Below, piece after piece: positions 1 to 6,464 of a stretch of 17,495 nucleotides of DNA. A program made the position numbers and the translations under genes. Location: contig JAJRAL010000054.1 in assembly GCA_028679935.1 (NCBI GenBank), forward strand, positions 1 to 17,495, in the 5' to 3' direction. The stretch comes from Methanomassiliicoccales archaeon (GTDB taxonomy: Archaea; Thermoplasmatota; Thermoplasmata; Methanomassiliicoccales; UBA472). How positions within the stretch are numbered: the first letter of the stretch is position 1; each line of letters opens with the position of its first letter. The notes below the pieces were generated by a model that worked only from the letters and a program-made list of their open reading frames with translations, ran no database searches and was not told the origin of the DNA.

Positions 1-115
1 CAGCGATGATACCGACCACCCCGCACAAGAGGGTGATTGTGATGAACGCCTTGTCCATCAGGCTGCCCGAGGCCCCCGCATCACCCCCCGTTGGGCCCTT
101 CGACTCCTCCGCCAT
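1..115 (-). CDS. Partial membrane protein, N-terminal 38 residues
   Basis: The start of a minus-strand gene leaves the window at position 1. The visible residues begin MAEESKGPTGGDAG, a polar, Gly-rich cytoplasmic tail, followed after SLMDKA by a hydrophobic stretch (FITITLLCGVVGIIA) that looks like the first transmembrane helix. The ATG at 113-115 lies about 30 nt downstream of a TATA-like box at 142-148, so the transcript would have almost no leader. The gene follows queE with 50 nt between them but appears to have its own promoter. A short tail before a first helix is seen in ABC-transporter permeases of the PstC type among others, but 38 residues do not allow a family call. I see a real gene start; its function is unknown. 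Confidence 0.6.
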   Translation of the reverse strand, partial: MAEESKGPTGGDAGASGSLMDKAFITITLLCGVVGIIA

Positions 116-141
116 ACCAGCAACTGAATAAGACGTGTTGA

Positions 142-148
142 ATATAAT
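142..148 (-). promoter_or_regulatory. TATA box of the partial membrane-protein gene
   Basis: The minus strand reads ATTATAT here, centred about 30 nt before the ATG at 115. It lies in the 50-nt gap after queE, so the downstream gene is probably transcribed separately with a very short leader. Confidence 0.5.
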
Positions 149-165
149 CGTCTATCGGTGCTAGA

Positions 166-795
166 TCAGACGCCTTTCGCATCGCCCCAGATGAGCTTGT
201 GGAGCTGCGGCAGCACGCGCGCGTTGATTCCGTTCTTCAGGACGAACTCTGCCACCGGCTTGAGGTCGAGACCTCCGACCGGCGTGAGGATCAAGTTGCA
301 CTTGGGCTCGTGCTCCTCGATCACCTTGGCCGCGTAGAGAAGGTCCTTCATGTCGGCGACGATGAACTTCAACTGATCCGCGGGGGAGAGCAGTTCGATG
401 TTGTCGAACAGCATTTGGTCCTGCATGCCCGAGGAGGGGCATTTAATGTCCATCGAGATGAGGACGTTCTCGGCGCAGGGGATATCCTCGAGCGGCAGCG
501 AGCCGTTCGTCTCCACCGTCACGTGGTAGCAGCGGTCCACCAGTTTGTCGATGAGCTTTATCGCGTCCTTCTGCAGGAGCGGCTCGCCCCCGGTCAGGCA
601 GACGAACCTTGTGCCGAGCTCCTCGATGCGCTTGAGGATCTGCTCGACCGACATCTCCTCGCCGCCTTCCCTAGCGTACTCGGTATCGCACCACTCGCAG
701 TCAAGGTTGCAGCCGACCGTCCGAACGAAAACCGTCGGCGTGCCGATTAGAACGCCCTCGCCCTGGAGCGAGCGGAACAACTCCTTGACCTTCAT
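166..795 (-). CDS. queE: 7-carboxy-7-deazaguanine synthase QueE (radical SAM)
   Basis: This 209-residue protein matches QueE, the radical SAM enzyme that contracts 6-carboxy-tetrahydropterin to 7-carboxy-7-deazaguanine, the third step to preQ0. The cluster motif is C29-NLD-C33-EW-C36, with the CxxxCxxC spacing, preceded by the typical SLQGEG segment (residues 9-14). The SAM-binding TGGEP motif lies at 68-72, and VETNG follows. Length is normal for the family. The ATG overlaps the queC stop as ATGA, and a perfect GAGGTGA ribosome site precedes it by 4 nt, so it is translated from the same message as queC and queD. In archaea preQ0 is used mainly for archaeosine at tRNA position 15; the transglycosylase and the final amidation enzyme are not in this window. 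Confidence 0.95.
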   Translation of the reverse strand: MKVKELFRSLQGEGVLIGTPTVFVRTVGCNLDCEWCDTEYAREGGEEMSVEQILKRIEELGTRFVCLTGGEPLLQKDAIKLIDKLVDRCYHVTVETNGSLPLEDIPCAENVLISMDIKCPSSGMQDQMLFDNIELLSPADQLKFIVADMKDLLYAAKVIEEHEPKCNLILTPVGGLDLKPVAEFVLKNGINARVLPQLHKLIWGDAKGV

Positions 796-1475
796 TGGTT
801 CACCTCGTACTCGACCGGGTCGAGCATGCCCGCCTCCCTGAACCCCTTCAGCCTAAGGAGGCAGGAATCGCAGCGACCGCAGGCCTTCGTCCCGCCCTTG
901 TAGCATGACCAAGTGAGTTCCAATGGAGCGTCGAGCTCGGTGCCTAGTTTGATTATCTCCGCTTTTGTCAAGCGCAGTATCGGCGTCACGACCCTGACCG
1001 GCTTCCCCTCGACACCTCTCTTCGTGCCTACCGCCAGCACGTTCTCGAACGCCTGGAAGAATTCGGGGCGACAGTCCGGGTAGCCCGAATAATCGAGGGC
1101 GTTCGCTCCGATGTATATCCTGTCCGCGCCGATCGACTCGGCGAAGCCCGCGGCGATGCTGAGGAAGATGATGTTGCGCGCCGGGACGTACGTGACCGGG
1201 ATGTCGTCGCCAATCTCCGAGACGTCCCCCCTCTCAGGCACGGCGACCTCCTTCGATGTGAGCGCATTCGATGTGAAACTAGACAGATCCAGGTCGACGA
1301 TTACGTGCCTGATGCCGTAGTGCTCGACGACCTTCCGCGCGGATTCCAGCTCCTTCTGGTGCCTCTGCCCGTATCGGAAGCTCAGCGCGGTGACGTCGTC
1401 GCCTGCCTTGACCGCGCTCGCAAGCGTCACGGTCGAATCGAGTCCTCCGGAAAGGAGCGCGACCGATTTCGCCAT
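792..1475 (-). CDS. queC: 7-cyano-7-deazaguanine (preQ0) synthase QueC
   Basis: QueC converts 7-carboxy-7-deazaguanine and ammonia to preQ0 using ATP. The 227-residue product opens with the PP-loop SGGLDSTV at residues 9-16, which binds ATP. It has the family segments YVPARN, GANALDYSGYPDCRPEF and, near the C-terminus, the zinc site C-YKGGTKA-C-GR-C-DS-C (four cysteines). These features are complete, so the enzyme should be active. It starts at ATG 1475, 4 nt after the queD stop, with GAGGTGA at 1480-1486 overlapping that stop. Its own stop overlaps the queE start. The fixed order queD-queC-queE on one strand gives the whole preQ0 branch after GTP cyclohydrolase; no folE homologue is present in the window. 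Confidence 0.95.
   Translation of the reverse strand: MAKSVALLSGGLDSTVTLASAVKAGDDVTALSFRYGQRHQKELESARKVVEHYGIRHVIVDLDLSSFTSNALTSKEVAVPERGDVSEIGDDIPVTYVPARNIIFLSIAAGFAESIGADRIYIGANALDYSGYPDCRPEFFQAFENVLAVGTKRGVEGKPVRVVTPILRLTKAEIIKLGTELDAPLELTWSCYKGGTKACGRCDSCLLRLKGFREAGMLDPVEYEVNQ
800..806 (-). promoter_or_regulatory. Shine-Dalgarno site of queE
   Basis: The minus strand reads GAGGTGA, fully complementary to the usual archaeal 16S tail, 4 nt before the queE ATG and inside the end of queC. It fixes the queE start and indicates translational coupling. Confidence 0.8.
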
Positions 1476-1479
1476 CGAT

Positions 1480-1486
1480 TCACCTC
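1480..1486 (-). promoter_or_regulatory. Shine-Dalgarno site of queC
   Basis: GAGGTGA on the minus strand overlaps the queD stop codon and sits 4 nt before the queC ATG. This is the same strong site as for queE and confirms the chosen start. Confidence 0.8.
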
Positions 1487-1953
1487 AGCTTCTTCGAGGC
1501 CCAGGCGCCCTGACCCTGTTCCTCATAGACGCCTACTTCGATCTCAGAAACGTTGCTCGGGAGATCGATCCGCTGAAGGAACATCTCCAGGATCACATTG
1601 GCCATCTCCTCGGCGCTCGATTCCTCCGCATCGATCACGACCACGTCCTCTGATGGAAAGACGTACCGCTTGTCCCCGGTTGTTACTTCGACTGCTTTGC
1701 CGGTCTTGAGCTTCATGCTCTTGCTATTGCCGGGCAGAATGACTCTGTGATCGAACTCGTCAGCGATCTCACGGAGCGCGTTCTTGAGCGGGACGAAGTC
1801 GAGGATCATTCCCCTCTCGCCCTTCTCACCGTGCAAGACTAGGTTGACGCTGTAGGAATGGCCATGAAGCCGGCCGCACTTCGGGTGGCCGGGTATGAAG
1901 TGGGAGGCGGAGAACCGCACGCCCGCCTTGCTGCCGTCTATCTCCAATCTCAT
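1480..1953 (-). CDS. queD: 6-carboxy-tetrahydropterin synthase QueD / PTPS family
   Basis: This is a 157-residue member of the 6-pyruvoyl-tetrahydropterin synthase family, taken as QueD from its place before queC and queE. QueD makes 6-carboxy-tetrahydropterin from dihydroneopterin triphosphate. With the ATG at 1953, the zinc ligands are H18 (FSASHF), H30 and H32 (RLHGHSY). The catalytic cysteine is C26, four residues before H30, which is the QueD-type spacing. EFDHRV and the late EVGVYEE segment fit the catalytic Asp/His and the substrate-binding Glu. A GTG four codons upstream (1965) could also serve. I prefer the ATG because a TATA box at 1977-1983 is centred 27 nt before it, giving a leaderless message. 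Only 25 nt separate it from mtxX. Confidence 0.9.
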   Translation of the reverse strand: MRLEIDGSKAGVRFSASHFIPGHPKCGRLHGHSYSVNLVLHGEKGERGMILDFVPLKNALREIADEFDHRVILPGNSKSMKLKTGKAVEVTTGDKRYVFPSEDVVVIDAEESSAEEMANVILEMFLQRIDLPSNVSEIEVGVYEEQGQGAWASKKLR

Positions 1954-1976
1954 CTTCCTTCGCACACCCTCGTCCG

Positions 1977-1983
1977 TATTATA
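1977..1983 (-). promoter_or_regulatory. TATA box of the queDCE operon
   Basis: The minus strand reads TATAATA, overlapping the stop codon of mtxX. Its centre is 27 nt before the queD ATG at 1953. This suggests queDCE can be transcribed from its own start as a leaderless message even though the upstream genes run in the same direction. Confidence 0.6.
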
Positions 1984-2743
1984 CCTTTTTGCTCCCGACC
2001 AGGGCGGAGGCGAGGGCGATCGAATCGATGTAGCTGGTCTTCGACCTGGAGGTGTCGACGAAGACCTTGTCGATGTTCAGGACCACCGCTCCGATGGCCC
2101 TGCCCTCCCCGAGGAAATGGAGGGTCCGGAAGATCAGATTGCCGGAAACGCCGTCTGGACCGATGATCAGGTTGCAGTCCTTCACCGCCTCCTCGATCAG
2201 TATCTCCGCGTTTCTCGCCGGGATCCCCTGGGCGGTCGCCTTCGCCGCCAGATCGTCCGCCTCGGCGATGGAGCGGTCGACCTTCTCATCCCTCCCCACA
2301 TCCCCGCGCCTGCCGCCCGCGAGCACGCCGACCTTGGGCTCGATCCCCATTCTGCGCATGAGCGCTGCTCCCAGGGTAATCATCTCCAGCTTCTGAGCGA
2401 CCGTATTGCCCTCGTCCACCCCGACCGGGGCGAAGAAGAATATCTTCCCGTTGCGGGGCTGGAGGATCGCCATGCGCAACACGTGGTCGATGGCGAACTG
2501 CTTCTTGATCGCCTTCATGACCTCATTGGAGTCGAGGTTTCCCCGCACCGCGGCATCCAACTCCCCGGATTTTAGCGCCTTGACCAGAGCATCTGGATCC
2601 TGGAAGACCGTGACCTTGCCGTAGCCAGCCGATTGCGCGATCGAAGCGCTCGCCTGAACCTTCTCGAGGTCGGCGGCCGCGCCGATACCGATTCGCCGGT
2701 CCTGACCTCTACCCTTCGCCAAGAGGCTCTCGGGGCTGAGCAT
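1979..2743 (-). CDS. mtxX: MtxX / methanogenesis marker protein 4 homologue
   Basis: This 254-residue protein resembles MtxX (methanogenesis marker 4), a family distantly related to phosphate acetyl/butyryl-transferases. The family is associated with methanogens and its biochemical role is not established. Visible family features are the early GIGAA stretch, RGNLDSNEVMKAI, FFFAPVGVDEG, and the C-terminal half IIGPDGVSGNLIFRTL, GAVVLNIDKVFVDTSRS and YIDSIALASAL. The last parts parallel the DxxxGN and SRG regions of Pta. I chose ATG 2743; a GTG at 2755 is in frame. A weak TATA-like box at 2770-2776 lies about 30 nt before the ATG, in keeping with neighbouring leaderless genes. It lies between dph2 and queD on the same strand. 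A plain phosphotransacetylase is unlikely at this length and divergence. Confidence 0.75.
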   Translation of the reverse strand: MLSPESLLAKGRGQDRRIGIGAAADLEKVQASASIAQSAGYGKVTVFQDPDALVKALKSGELDAAVRGNLDSNEVMKAIKKQFAIDHVLRMAILQPRNGKIFFFAPVGVDEGNTVAQKLEMITLGAALMRRMGIEPKVGVLAGGRRGDVGRDEKVDRSIAEADDLAAKATAQGIPARNAEILIEEAVKDCNLIIGPDGVSGNLIFRTLHFLGEGRAIGAVVLNIDKVFVDTSRSKTSYIDSIALASALVGSKKV

Positions 2744-2769
2744 CGGTCCATACACTGAATTGGACGCTC

Positions 2770-2776
2770 TTATTGA
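2770..2776 (-). promoter_or_regulatory. Possible TATA box of mtxX
   Basis: The minus strand reads TCAATAA within the 50-nt gap after dph2, centred about 30 nt before ATG 2743. The match is weak, but the spacing is like that of queD and mvk. Confidence 0.3.
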
Positions 2777-2793
2777 TTCCCGAGGGCGAGGGG

Positions 2794-3780
2794 CTAGCCC
2801 GCGATAGCATCGAAGACGTACTCATCCCACTTCCGCTCGCCGAGCAGCACCTCGAACTCGGGCGGGGTGAGTATCGGCTTGCGGTATCGCATGTAATCGT
2901 CTATCGCCAAGCGCGGGCAGGCGGTGGAGACGAAGGCGTCGACATCGAAGACCAGCAACCTCTCCGGGTCGATGTTGTTCGCCACCAGGATCACTGTCGT
3001 CTTGCCTTTCGACTGCGCCAGCGTTCTGAGCCTCTCCGCGAGCTCCATCCTCTTCTGACCTGGCTTCGTGGAAACGAGTATGCCGAATGAATTGGCACCC
3101 TCGGCTCTGGCTATCGCCCCGTGGCGCTGCCTGAGGATCTTCTCCCTGAGCTCCTCGATACCGTGCACGGAGCGCATATAAGGATCGAGGACCAGGACGG
3201 GCTTCCCGGTCCCGATGGCGACGGCGAGCGGGTGGAAGTCACCGCTGCCAATGAAGAGGAAGCAGTCCACAAGAGGCTCGACCTCCTTGGCCGCGCTCAC
3301 GTTGCACCCCAGCACTTGGCCCGGGTGCTTGATCCTGCCATCCCCTTTCCCGACCTTGGTTTCGAAGCCGTCCCTGACAAGGGCATCGCTCACGGCTGAG
3401 ATCGAACCGAGGTGTTGCACCGTCGTGATGAGCCCTACTCGGTGAGCAAGCTTCTTCTCGGCCTCAGGAAGGAGCGAAAGGATGTCGACCTCTGCCTTGA
3501 CCTCGACGTAGAGAGCGCCTTCGTCAATTCCTAGAGAGGGCATCTCTGTGTGTCCGAAATGGACAAGAGCGTCCGCGTACTTCCTGTAGTCGAGGTTCAC
3601 GTCGCAGGCGCCGTAGCAGGGGTCTGCCAGCACGAGGAACCTAGCGCCGGTCCGCCTCTCGAGCTCCTCTATCACTTCCTTCGCATGAGAAAGGAGACCC
3701 TCGGGGAATTGCAGCGCCACGAGCTTCGCCTTTCGCCGTTCGATGAACGAGGCGACCTCGGGCAGGCTGAAATCGTACAT
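2794..3780 (-). CDS. dph2: Diphthamide biosynthesis enzyme Dph2 (2-(3-amino-3-carboxypropyl)histidine synthase)
   Basis: Dph2 transfers the 3-amino-3-carboxypropyl group of SAM to a histidine of elongation factor 2, the first step of diphthamide synthesis. It uses a [4Fe-4S] cluster held by one cysteine from each of three domains. All three are present in this 328-residue protein: C59 (DPCYGACD), C159 (VLGCN) and C288 (STACPRLAIDD). PEGLL near residue 26 and the late PILTPPEFE are further family signatures. The spacing closely follows the Pyrococcus enzyme. The ATG at 3780 lies 37 nt after the rpl10e stop, with only a poor TATA-like TTTACC about 25 nt upstream, so it may be co-transcribed with rpl10e. 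Next to a ribosomal protein gene, its job on EF2 fits the translation theme of this block. Confidence 0.93.
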   Translation of the reverse strand: MYDFSLPEVASFIERRKAKLVALQFPEGLLSHAKEVIEELERRTGARFLVLADPCYGACDVNLDYRKYADALVHFGHTEMPSLGIDEGALYVEVKAEVDILSLLPEAEKKLAHRVGLITTVQHLGSISAVSDALVRDGFETKVGKGDGRIKHPGQVLGCNVSAAKEVEPLVDCFLFIGSGDFHPLAVAIGTGKPVLVLDPYMRSVHGIEELREKILRQRHGAIARAEGANSFGILVSTKPGQKRMELAERLRTLAQSKGKTTVILVANNIDPERLLVFDVDAFVSTACPRLAIDDYMRYRKPILTPPEFEVLLGERKWDEYVFDAIAG

Positions 3781-3817
3781 GAAAGTCAGAATAGAGATGC
3801 AGGTAAAGGGGTTTGCC

Positions 3818-4336
3818 TCAGGCGAGGAGCTCTCTGCCCTTGTCGACCTGAACGTAGCAGGGGGTGGGGAGCTTCATCGAGGCGGACCACAACGCTTCCT
3901 TGGCCGCGGCGATGTTAGCGACCGGGACCCTGACCGTCAGGATCGGCTGACCGGAGCGCACGCGCGCCGCGGTGCCGACGGCCTTTCCGAAGGCCGCCCT
4001 CATGCCGCTCGAGACACGGTCCGCTCCTGCACCGGTAGCCAGCTTGTTCTCCCTCAGGACCTGGTGCGGGTAGATTCGGATCTTCATGTAGTAGTTCGTG
4101 CCGCCGGCCTTCTTGGTGAGCAGCCGGTTCGCCGAGATACGGGCCGCCTCGAGAGCGGTGTGCCGGATCTGGCAGCTCTCCTTGACCCTCAAGGTGAACT
4201 CGACCGGGAAGTCGCCGTTAGGATTGCCGATGTCGAACTGGGTGATGCGCGGAGCTGGGACTCCTCCCATGTACTCCTTGCGGGTGTAGGACTGACCCCT
4301 GATCTGCGTGTACATCCTGGCGGGCTTCCGTGTCAT
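3818..4336 (-). CDS. rpl10e: Large-subunit ribosomal protein uL16 (L10e)
   Basis: This 172-residue protein is archaeal/eukaryotic L10e (uL16). It lies near the peptidyl-transferase centre and tRNA sites of the large subunit. The N-terminal [20 protein letters not shown] and the PAPRI segment, then [18 protein letters not shown] and the [16 protein letters not shown] stretch, are characteristic; the last holds the loop that reaches toward the P-site tRNA. Length is normal. The start is firm: ATG 4336 has GGTGATC 4 nt upstream, and a TATA box lies at 4389-4395. This gives a leader of about 26 nt, unlike the leaderless genes downstream. It heads the long minus-strand block that continues into dph2. 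Confidence 0.96.
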   Translation of the reverse strand: MTRKPARMYTQIRGQSYTRKEYMGGVPAPRITQFDIGNPNGDFPVEFTLRVKESCQIRHTALEAARISANRLLTKKAGGTNYYMKIRIYPHQVLRENKLATGAGADRVSSGMRAAFGKAVGTAARVRSGQPILTVRVPVANIAAAKEALWSASMKLPTPCYVQVDKGRELLA

Positions 4337-4340
4337 AGTG

Positions 4341-4347
4341 GATCACC
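4341..4347 (-). promoter_or_regulatory. Shine-Dalgarno site of rpl10e
   Basis: The minus strand reads GGTGATC, complementary to the 16S tail, 4 nt before the ATG. It marks a leadered ribosomal-protein message. Confidence 0.7.
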
Positions 4348-4388
4348 GTAGATTCTCTTACCGAGGAGAGCCTACATTAGGATTGGGG

Positions 4389-4395
4389 TATATAA
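4389..4395 (-). promoter_or_regulatory. TATA box of rpl10e
   Basis: The minus strand reads TTATATA inside the divergent region 4337-4541, about 55 nt before the ATG. Transcription would start near 4365, leaving a leader of about 26-30 nt that holds the ribosome site. Confidence 0.65.
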
Positions 4396-4497
4396 CAATG
4401 TGGCCTTTGCGAAGCAACGAAACCATGATATTCGCGATGATGCCAGTGATCCGGCTTGGGAGGCGCGGAAGTTCGGGTGCGGCATCGCCGCGCAAGG

Positions 4498-4503
4498 TAT
4501 ATA
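4498..4503 (+). promoter_or_regulatory. TATA box of rnp4-yhbY-serS
   Basis: TATATA lies in the divergent region 4337-4541. A start about 26 nt downstream, near 4526, falls between the possible TTG codons at 4521 and 4542. The open frame runs further upstream, but those codons would lie before the transcript begins, so this box decides the start of rnp4. Apart from this box and the rpl10e signals, I see nothing else in the region. Confidence 0.6.
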
Positions 4504-4541
4504 GGAACGGGCGATTACAGTTGCCCGGCACGGGGAAGGAC

Positions 4542-4892
4542 TTGAGCAGACGGCGCATAACGAACCGGGAGGTCAAGGATCTGGCGTGGGAGCGCATGCG
4601 CACGCTCCTGTCGCTCGCGGAATCGGAGGCGCTGGCAGGGAACGTGCCAAGGAGCAAGCGCTACTTCGGTTTCGCCCTCGATATCAGTCGCCGCACGAAC
4701 GAACCGCTGCCGCCTGGGTTCCTCTACTGCCCCCGCTGCCTGACCCCACTGGTGCCGGGAAGGAACGCGAGGGTGAGGATGAGGTCGAAGAAGGTCGTCA
4801 CCACCTGCCTCGCATGCGATTCGAAGACGAGGCATCCATACATCAAAGAGCGGAGGGAGCGGCTTGTCAAGAAAAACCAAGAAGGAGCTTAG
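4542..4892 (+). CDS. rnp4: Ribonuclease P protein component 4 (Rpp21 family)
   Basis: Rnp4 (Rpp21) is a zinc-ribbon protein subunit of archaeal RNase P, which removes 5' leaders of pre-tRNAs; it pairs with Rpp29 on the specificity domain of the RNA. The N-terminal half is a basic helical region (SRRRITNREVKDLAWERM, then LLSLAESEA), which with RSKRYFGFALDISRRTN is typical. The zinc ribbon is C-PR-C in LYCPRCLTPLVPG and C-LA-C in VTTCLACDSKTRHPYIKER. Length is about 116 residues, normal for the family. The start is TTG 4542, preceded by the purine-rich GGGGAAGGA. TTG 4521 is possible, but earlier ATGs lie upstream of the TATA box. The tail overlaps yhbY by 29 nt. Confidence 0.85.
   Translation: MSRRRITNREVKDLAWERMRTLLSLAESEALAGNVPRSKRYFGFALDISRRTNEPLPPGFLYCPRCLTPLVPGRNARVRMRSKKVVTTCLACDSKTRHPYIKERRERLVKKNQEGA
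4852..4857 (+). promoter_or_regulatory. Shine-Dalgarno site of yhbY
   Basis: GGAGGG lies 6 nt before the TTG at 4864, inside the 3' end of rnp4. It supports the TTG start over the downstream ATG at 4903. Confidence 0.6.
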
Positions 4893-5151
4893 GGGCGAGG
4901 GAATGGAGCTCAAGCCGACCGTCCACGTCGGCAAGGGCGGGCTGACCGATAGCATCGTAGAGGAGGTCAAGAACCAGGTCAAGAAGAACAAGCTGGTCAA
5001 GGTCAGGCTGCTGGCCTCGAGTTCTCAGGAAAAGCACGAACTCGCGGAGGAGCTCGCCACCCGCGCGGGCGTCAGGCTGCTGGAGGTCAGGGGCAGCACC
5101 GTCCTGCTCTGCGATGAAAAAGTCTATGCCGCCAAAGGCGGTACGCCCTGA
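4864..5151 (+). CDS. YhbY/CRM-domain RNA-binding protein
   Basis: This 95-residue protein is essentially one CRM (YhbY) domain, an RNA-binding fold associated in bacteria with pre-50S ribosomes and in plants with intron splicing. The archaeal role is not established, but ribosome or RNA maturation is likely. The conserved opening KKELRGEGMELKPTVHVGKG (helix, then the GKGG loop that contacts RNA) is followed by GLTDSIVEEV, LVKVRLL and a C-terminal strand RGSTVLLCDEK. The start is TTG 4864 because the family motif begins before the internal ATG 4903 and GGAGGG precedes it. It overlaps rnp4 by 29 nt and ends 13 nt before serS, so the three genes form one transcription unit. This pairing joins RNase P, an RNA-binding protein and a tRNA synthetase. 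Confidence 0.88.
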   Translation: MSRKTKKELRGEGMELKPTVHVGKGGLTDSIVEEVKNQVKKNKLVKVRLLASSSQEKHELAEELATRAGVRLLEVRGSTVLLCDEKVYAAKGGTP

Positions 5152-5164
5152 CCGAGCTGGTCAG

Positions 5165-6427
5165 ATGCTAGATATCGACGTCATCCGAGAGAATCCCGAA
5201 CGGGTCCGCGAGATGCTGCGGAACCGCAAGTACTCTGAGGACGTGCTAGATGAGTTCCTCAGGGTCGATTCTGAGTGGCGCAAGCTGATCGAAGAGGGCA
5301 ACCAGCTTCGCCACCTCCGCAACACGGTCTCCGAGAAGATCGCGAAGCTGAAGGCCGAGGAGAAGAAGACCAAGATCGCGGAGATGAAGAAGGTTGCTGG
5401 CCGTATCAACGAAATCGATGCGAGGGTCGTGGAGCTCGAAGCCTCGAGGAACGAGGTCGTCCTTGGCATCCCGAACCTGTTGCACGAGAGCGTGCCCGTC
5501 GGCGAAGGCTCGGCGGACAACCAGCTCATCAGGACCTTCGGCGAACCCAAGGCATTTGACTTCACCCCTAGGGACCACATAGCGCTCGGCGAAGAACTGG
5601 ACATCATCGACTTCAAGCGGGGAGCGAAGGTGGCGGGCAGCGGATTCTACGCGCTCAAGGGCGACGGAGCGAGGCTGGAGAGGGCAATGATCAACTTCTT
5701 CCTCGACCTGCACCGCCATCAGGGATACACCGAGATCTTTCCCCCGGTCGTGGTCAACCGCGCCGCCGTGATCGGCACCGGACAGTATCCGAAGCTCAAG
5801 GATGACATGTACTGGTGCGAGCGCGACGACCTGTGGCTGAACCCGACCGCCGAGGTGCCGGTAACGAATCTGCACCAGGACGAAATCCTCGAGAAGGAAG
5901 TGTTGCCGATCTCCTATACCGCGTACCTGCCCTCGTTCCGCCGCGAGGCCGGCCGCAGCGCCGAGATGCGTGGCATCATCAGGGTGCACGAGTTCAACAA
6001 GGTCGAGCTGGTGAAGTTCGTCCTGCCGGAGAACTCGTTCGTCGATCTCGAGGGGCTGACGAACGATGCGGAGGACGTGATGCGGTTGCTCAACCTACCG
6101 TACCGGGTCCTGCTGCTCTGCTCGGCCGACACGGGCTTCGCGTCGGCGAAGACCTACGATATCGAGGCTCACGCGCCCGGCAGCGGGCAGTGGCTCGAGT
6201 GCTCGTCGTGCAGCTGCTTCACCGACTTCCAGGCGCGCAGTGCGAGGATCAAGTACCGCCCCGAGCCGCACCTGAAGAGCGAGTTCGTCCACACCCTGAA
6301 TGGATCGGGAGTGGCGCTCCCGCGCACCATGGTCGCGGTGCTCGAGAACAACCAAAACGAAGATGGAAGCATCACCGTGCCGGAGATACTCAGGCCATAC
6401 CTGCAGGGCCAAGAGATCATCGAGTAA
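5165..6427 (+). CDS. serS: Seryl-tRNA synthetase, standard class IIa type
   Basis: SerRS charges tRNA-Ser with serine and provides the substrate for selenocysteine where used. The 420-residue protein begins MLDIDVIRENPERV, the standard SerRS opening. A long charged coiled-coil arm follows (about residues 30-100, rich in Lys and Glu), which grips the tRNA variable arm. Class II motif 1 is around EIFPPVVVN, motif 2 around PSFRREAG...RGIIRVHEFNKVE, and motif 3 around NGSGVALPRTMVAVLENNQ. The SSCS/DFQAR region reads ECSSCSCFTDFQARSARIKY. This is the common SerRS, not the rare methanogenic type found in some methanogens. ATG 5165 is chosen by homology; the frame is open further upstream, through the end of yhbY. 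Confidence 0.96.
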   Translation: MLDIDVIRENPERVREMLRNRKYSEDVLDEFLRVDSEWRKLIEEGNQLRHLRNTVSEKIAKLKAEEKKTKIAEMKKVAGRINEIDARVVELEASRNEVVLGIPNLLHESVPVGEGSADNQLIRTFGEPKAFDFTPRDHIALGEELDIIDFKRGAKVAGSGFYALKGDGARLERAMINFFLDLHRHQGYTEIFPPVVVNRAAVIGTGQYPKLKDDMYWCERDDLWLNPTAEVPVTNLHQDEILEKEVLPISYTAYLPSFRREAGRSAEMRGIIRVHEFNKVELVKFVLPENSFVDLEGLTNDAEDVMRLLNLPYRVLLLCSADTGFASAKTYDIEAHAPGSGQWLECSSCSCFTDFQARSARIKYRPEPHLKSEFVHTLNGSGVALPRTMVAVLENNQNEDGSITVPEILRPYLQGQEIIE

Positions 6428-6464
6428 GCTCTCATCGCACGAATGGTCGGATGCCAGGCCAGAC

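Noticed and set aside
1979..2743. Phosphate acetyltransferase (Pta) identity for the mtxX gene
   Set aside because: Only the C-terminal half shows Pta-like segments, and the overall pattern and length fit MtxX better.
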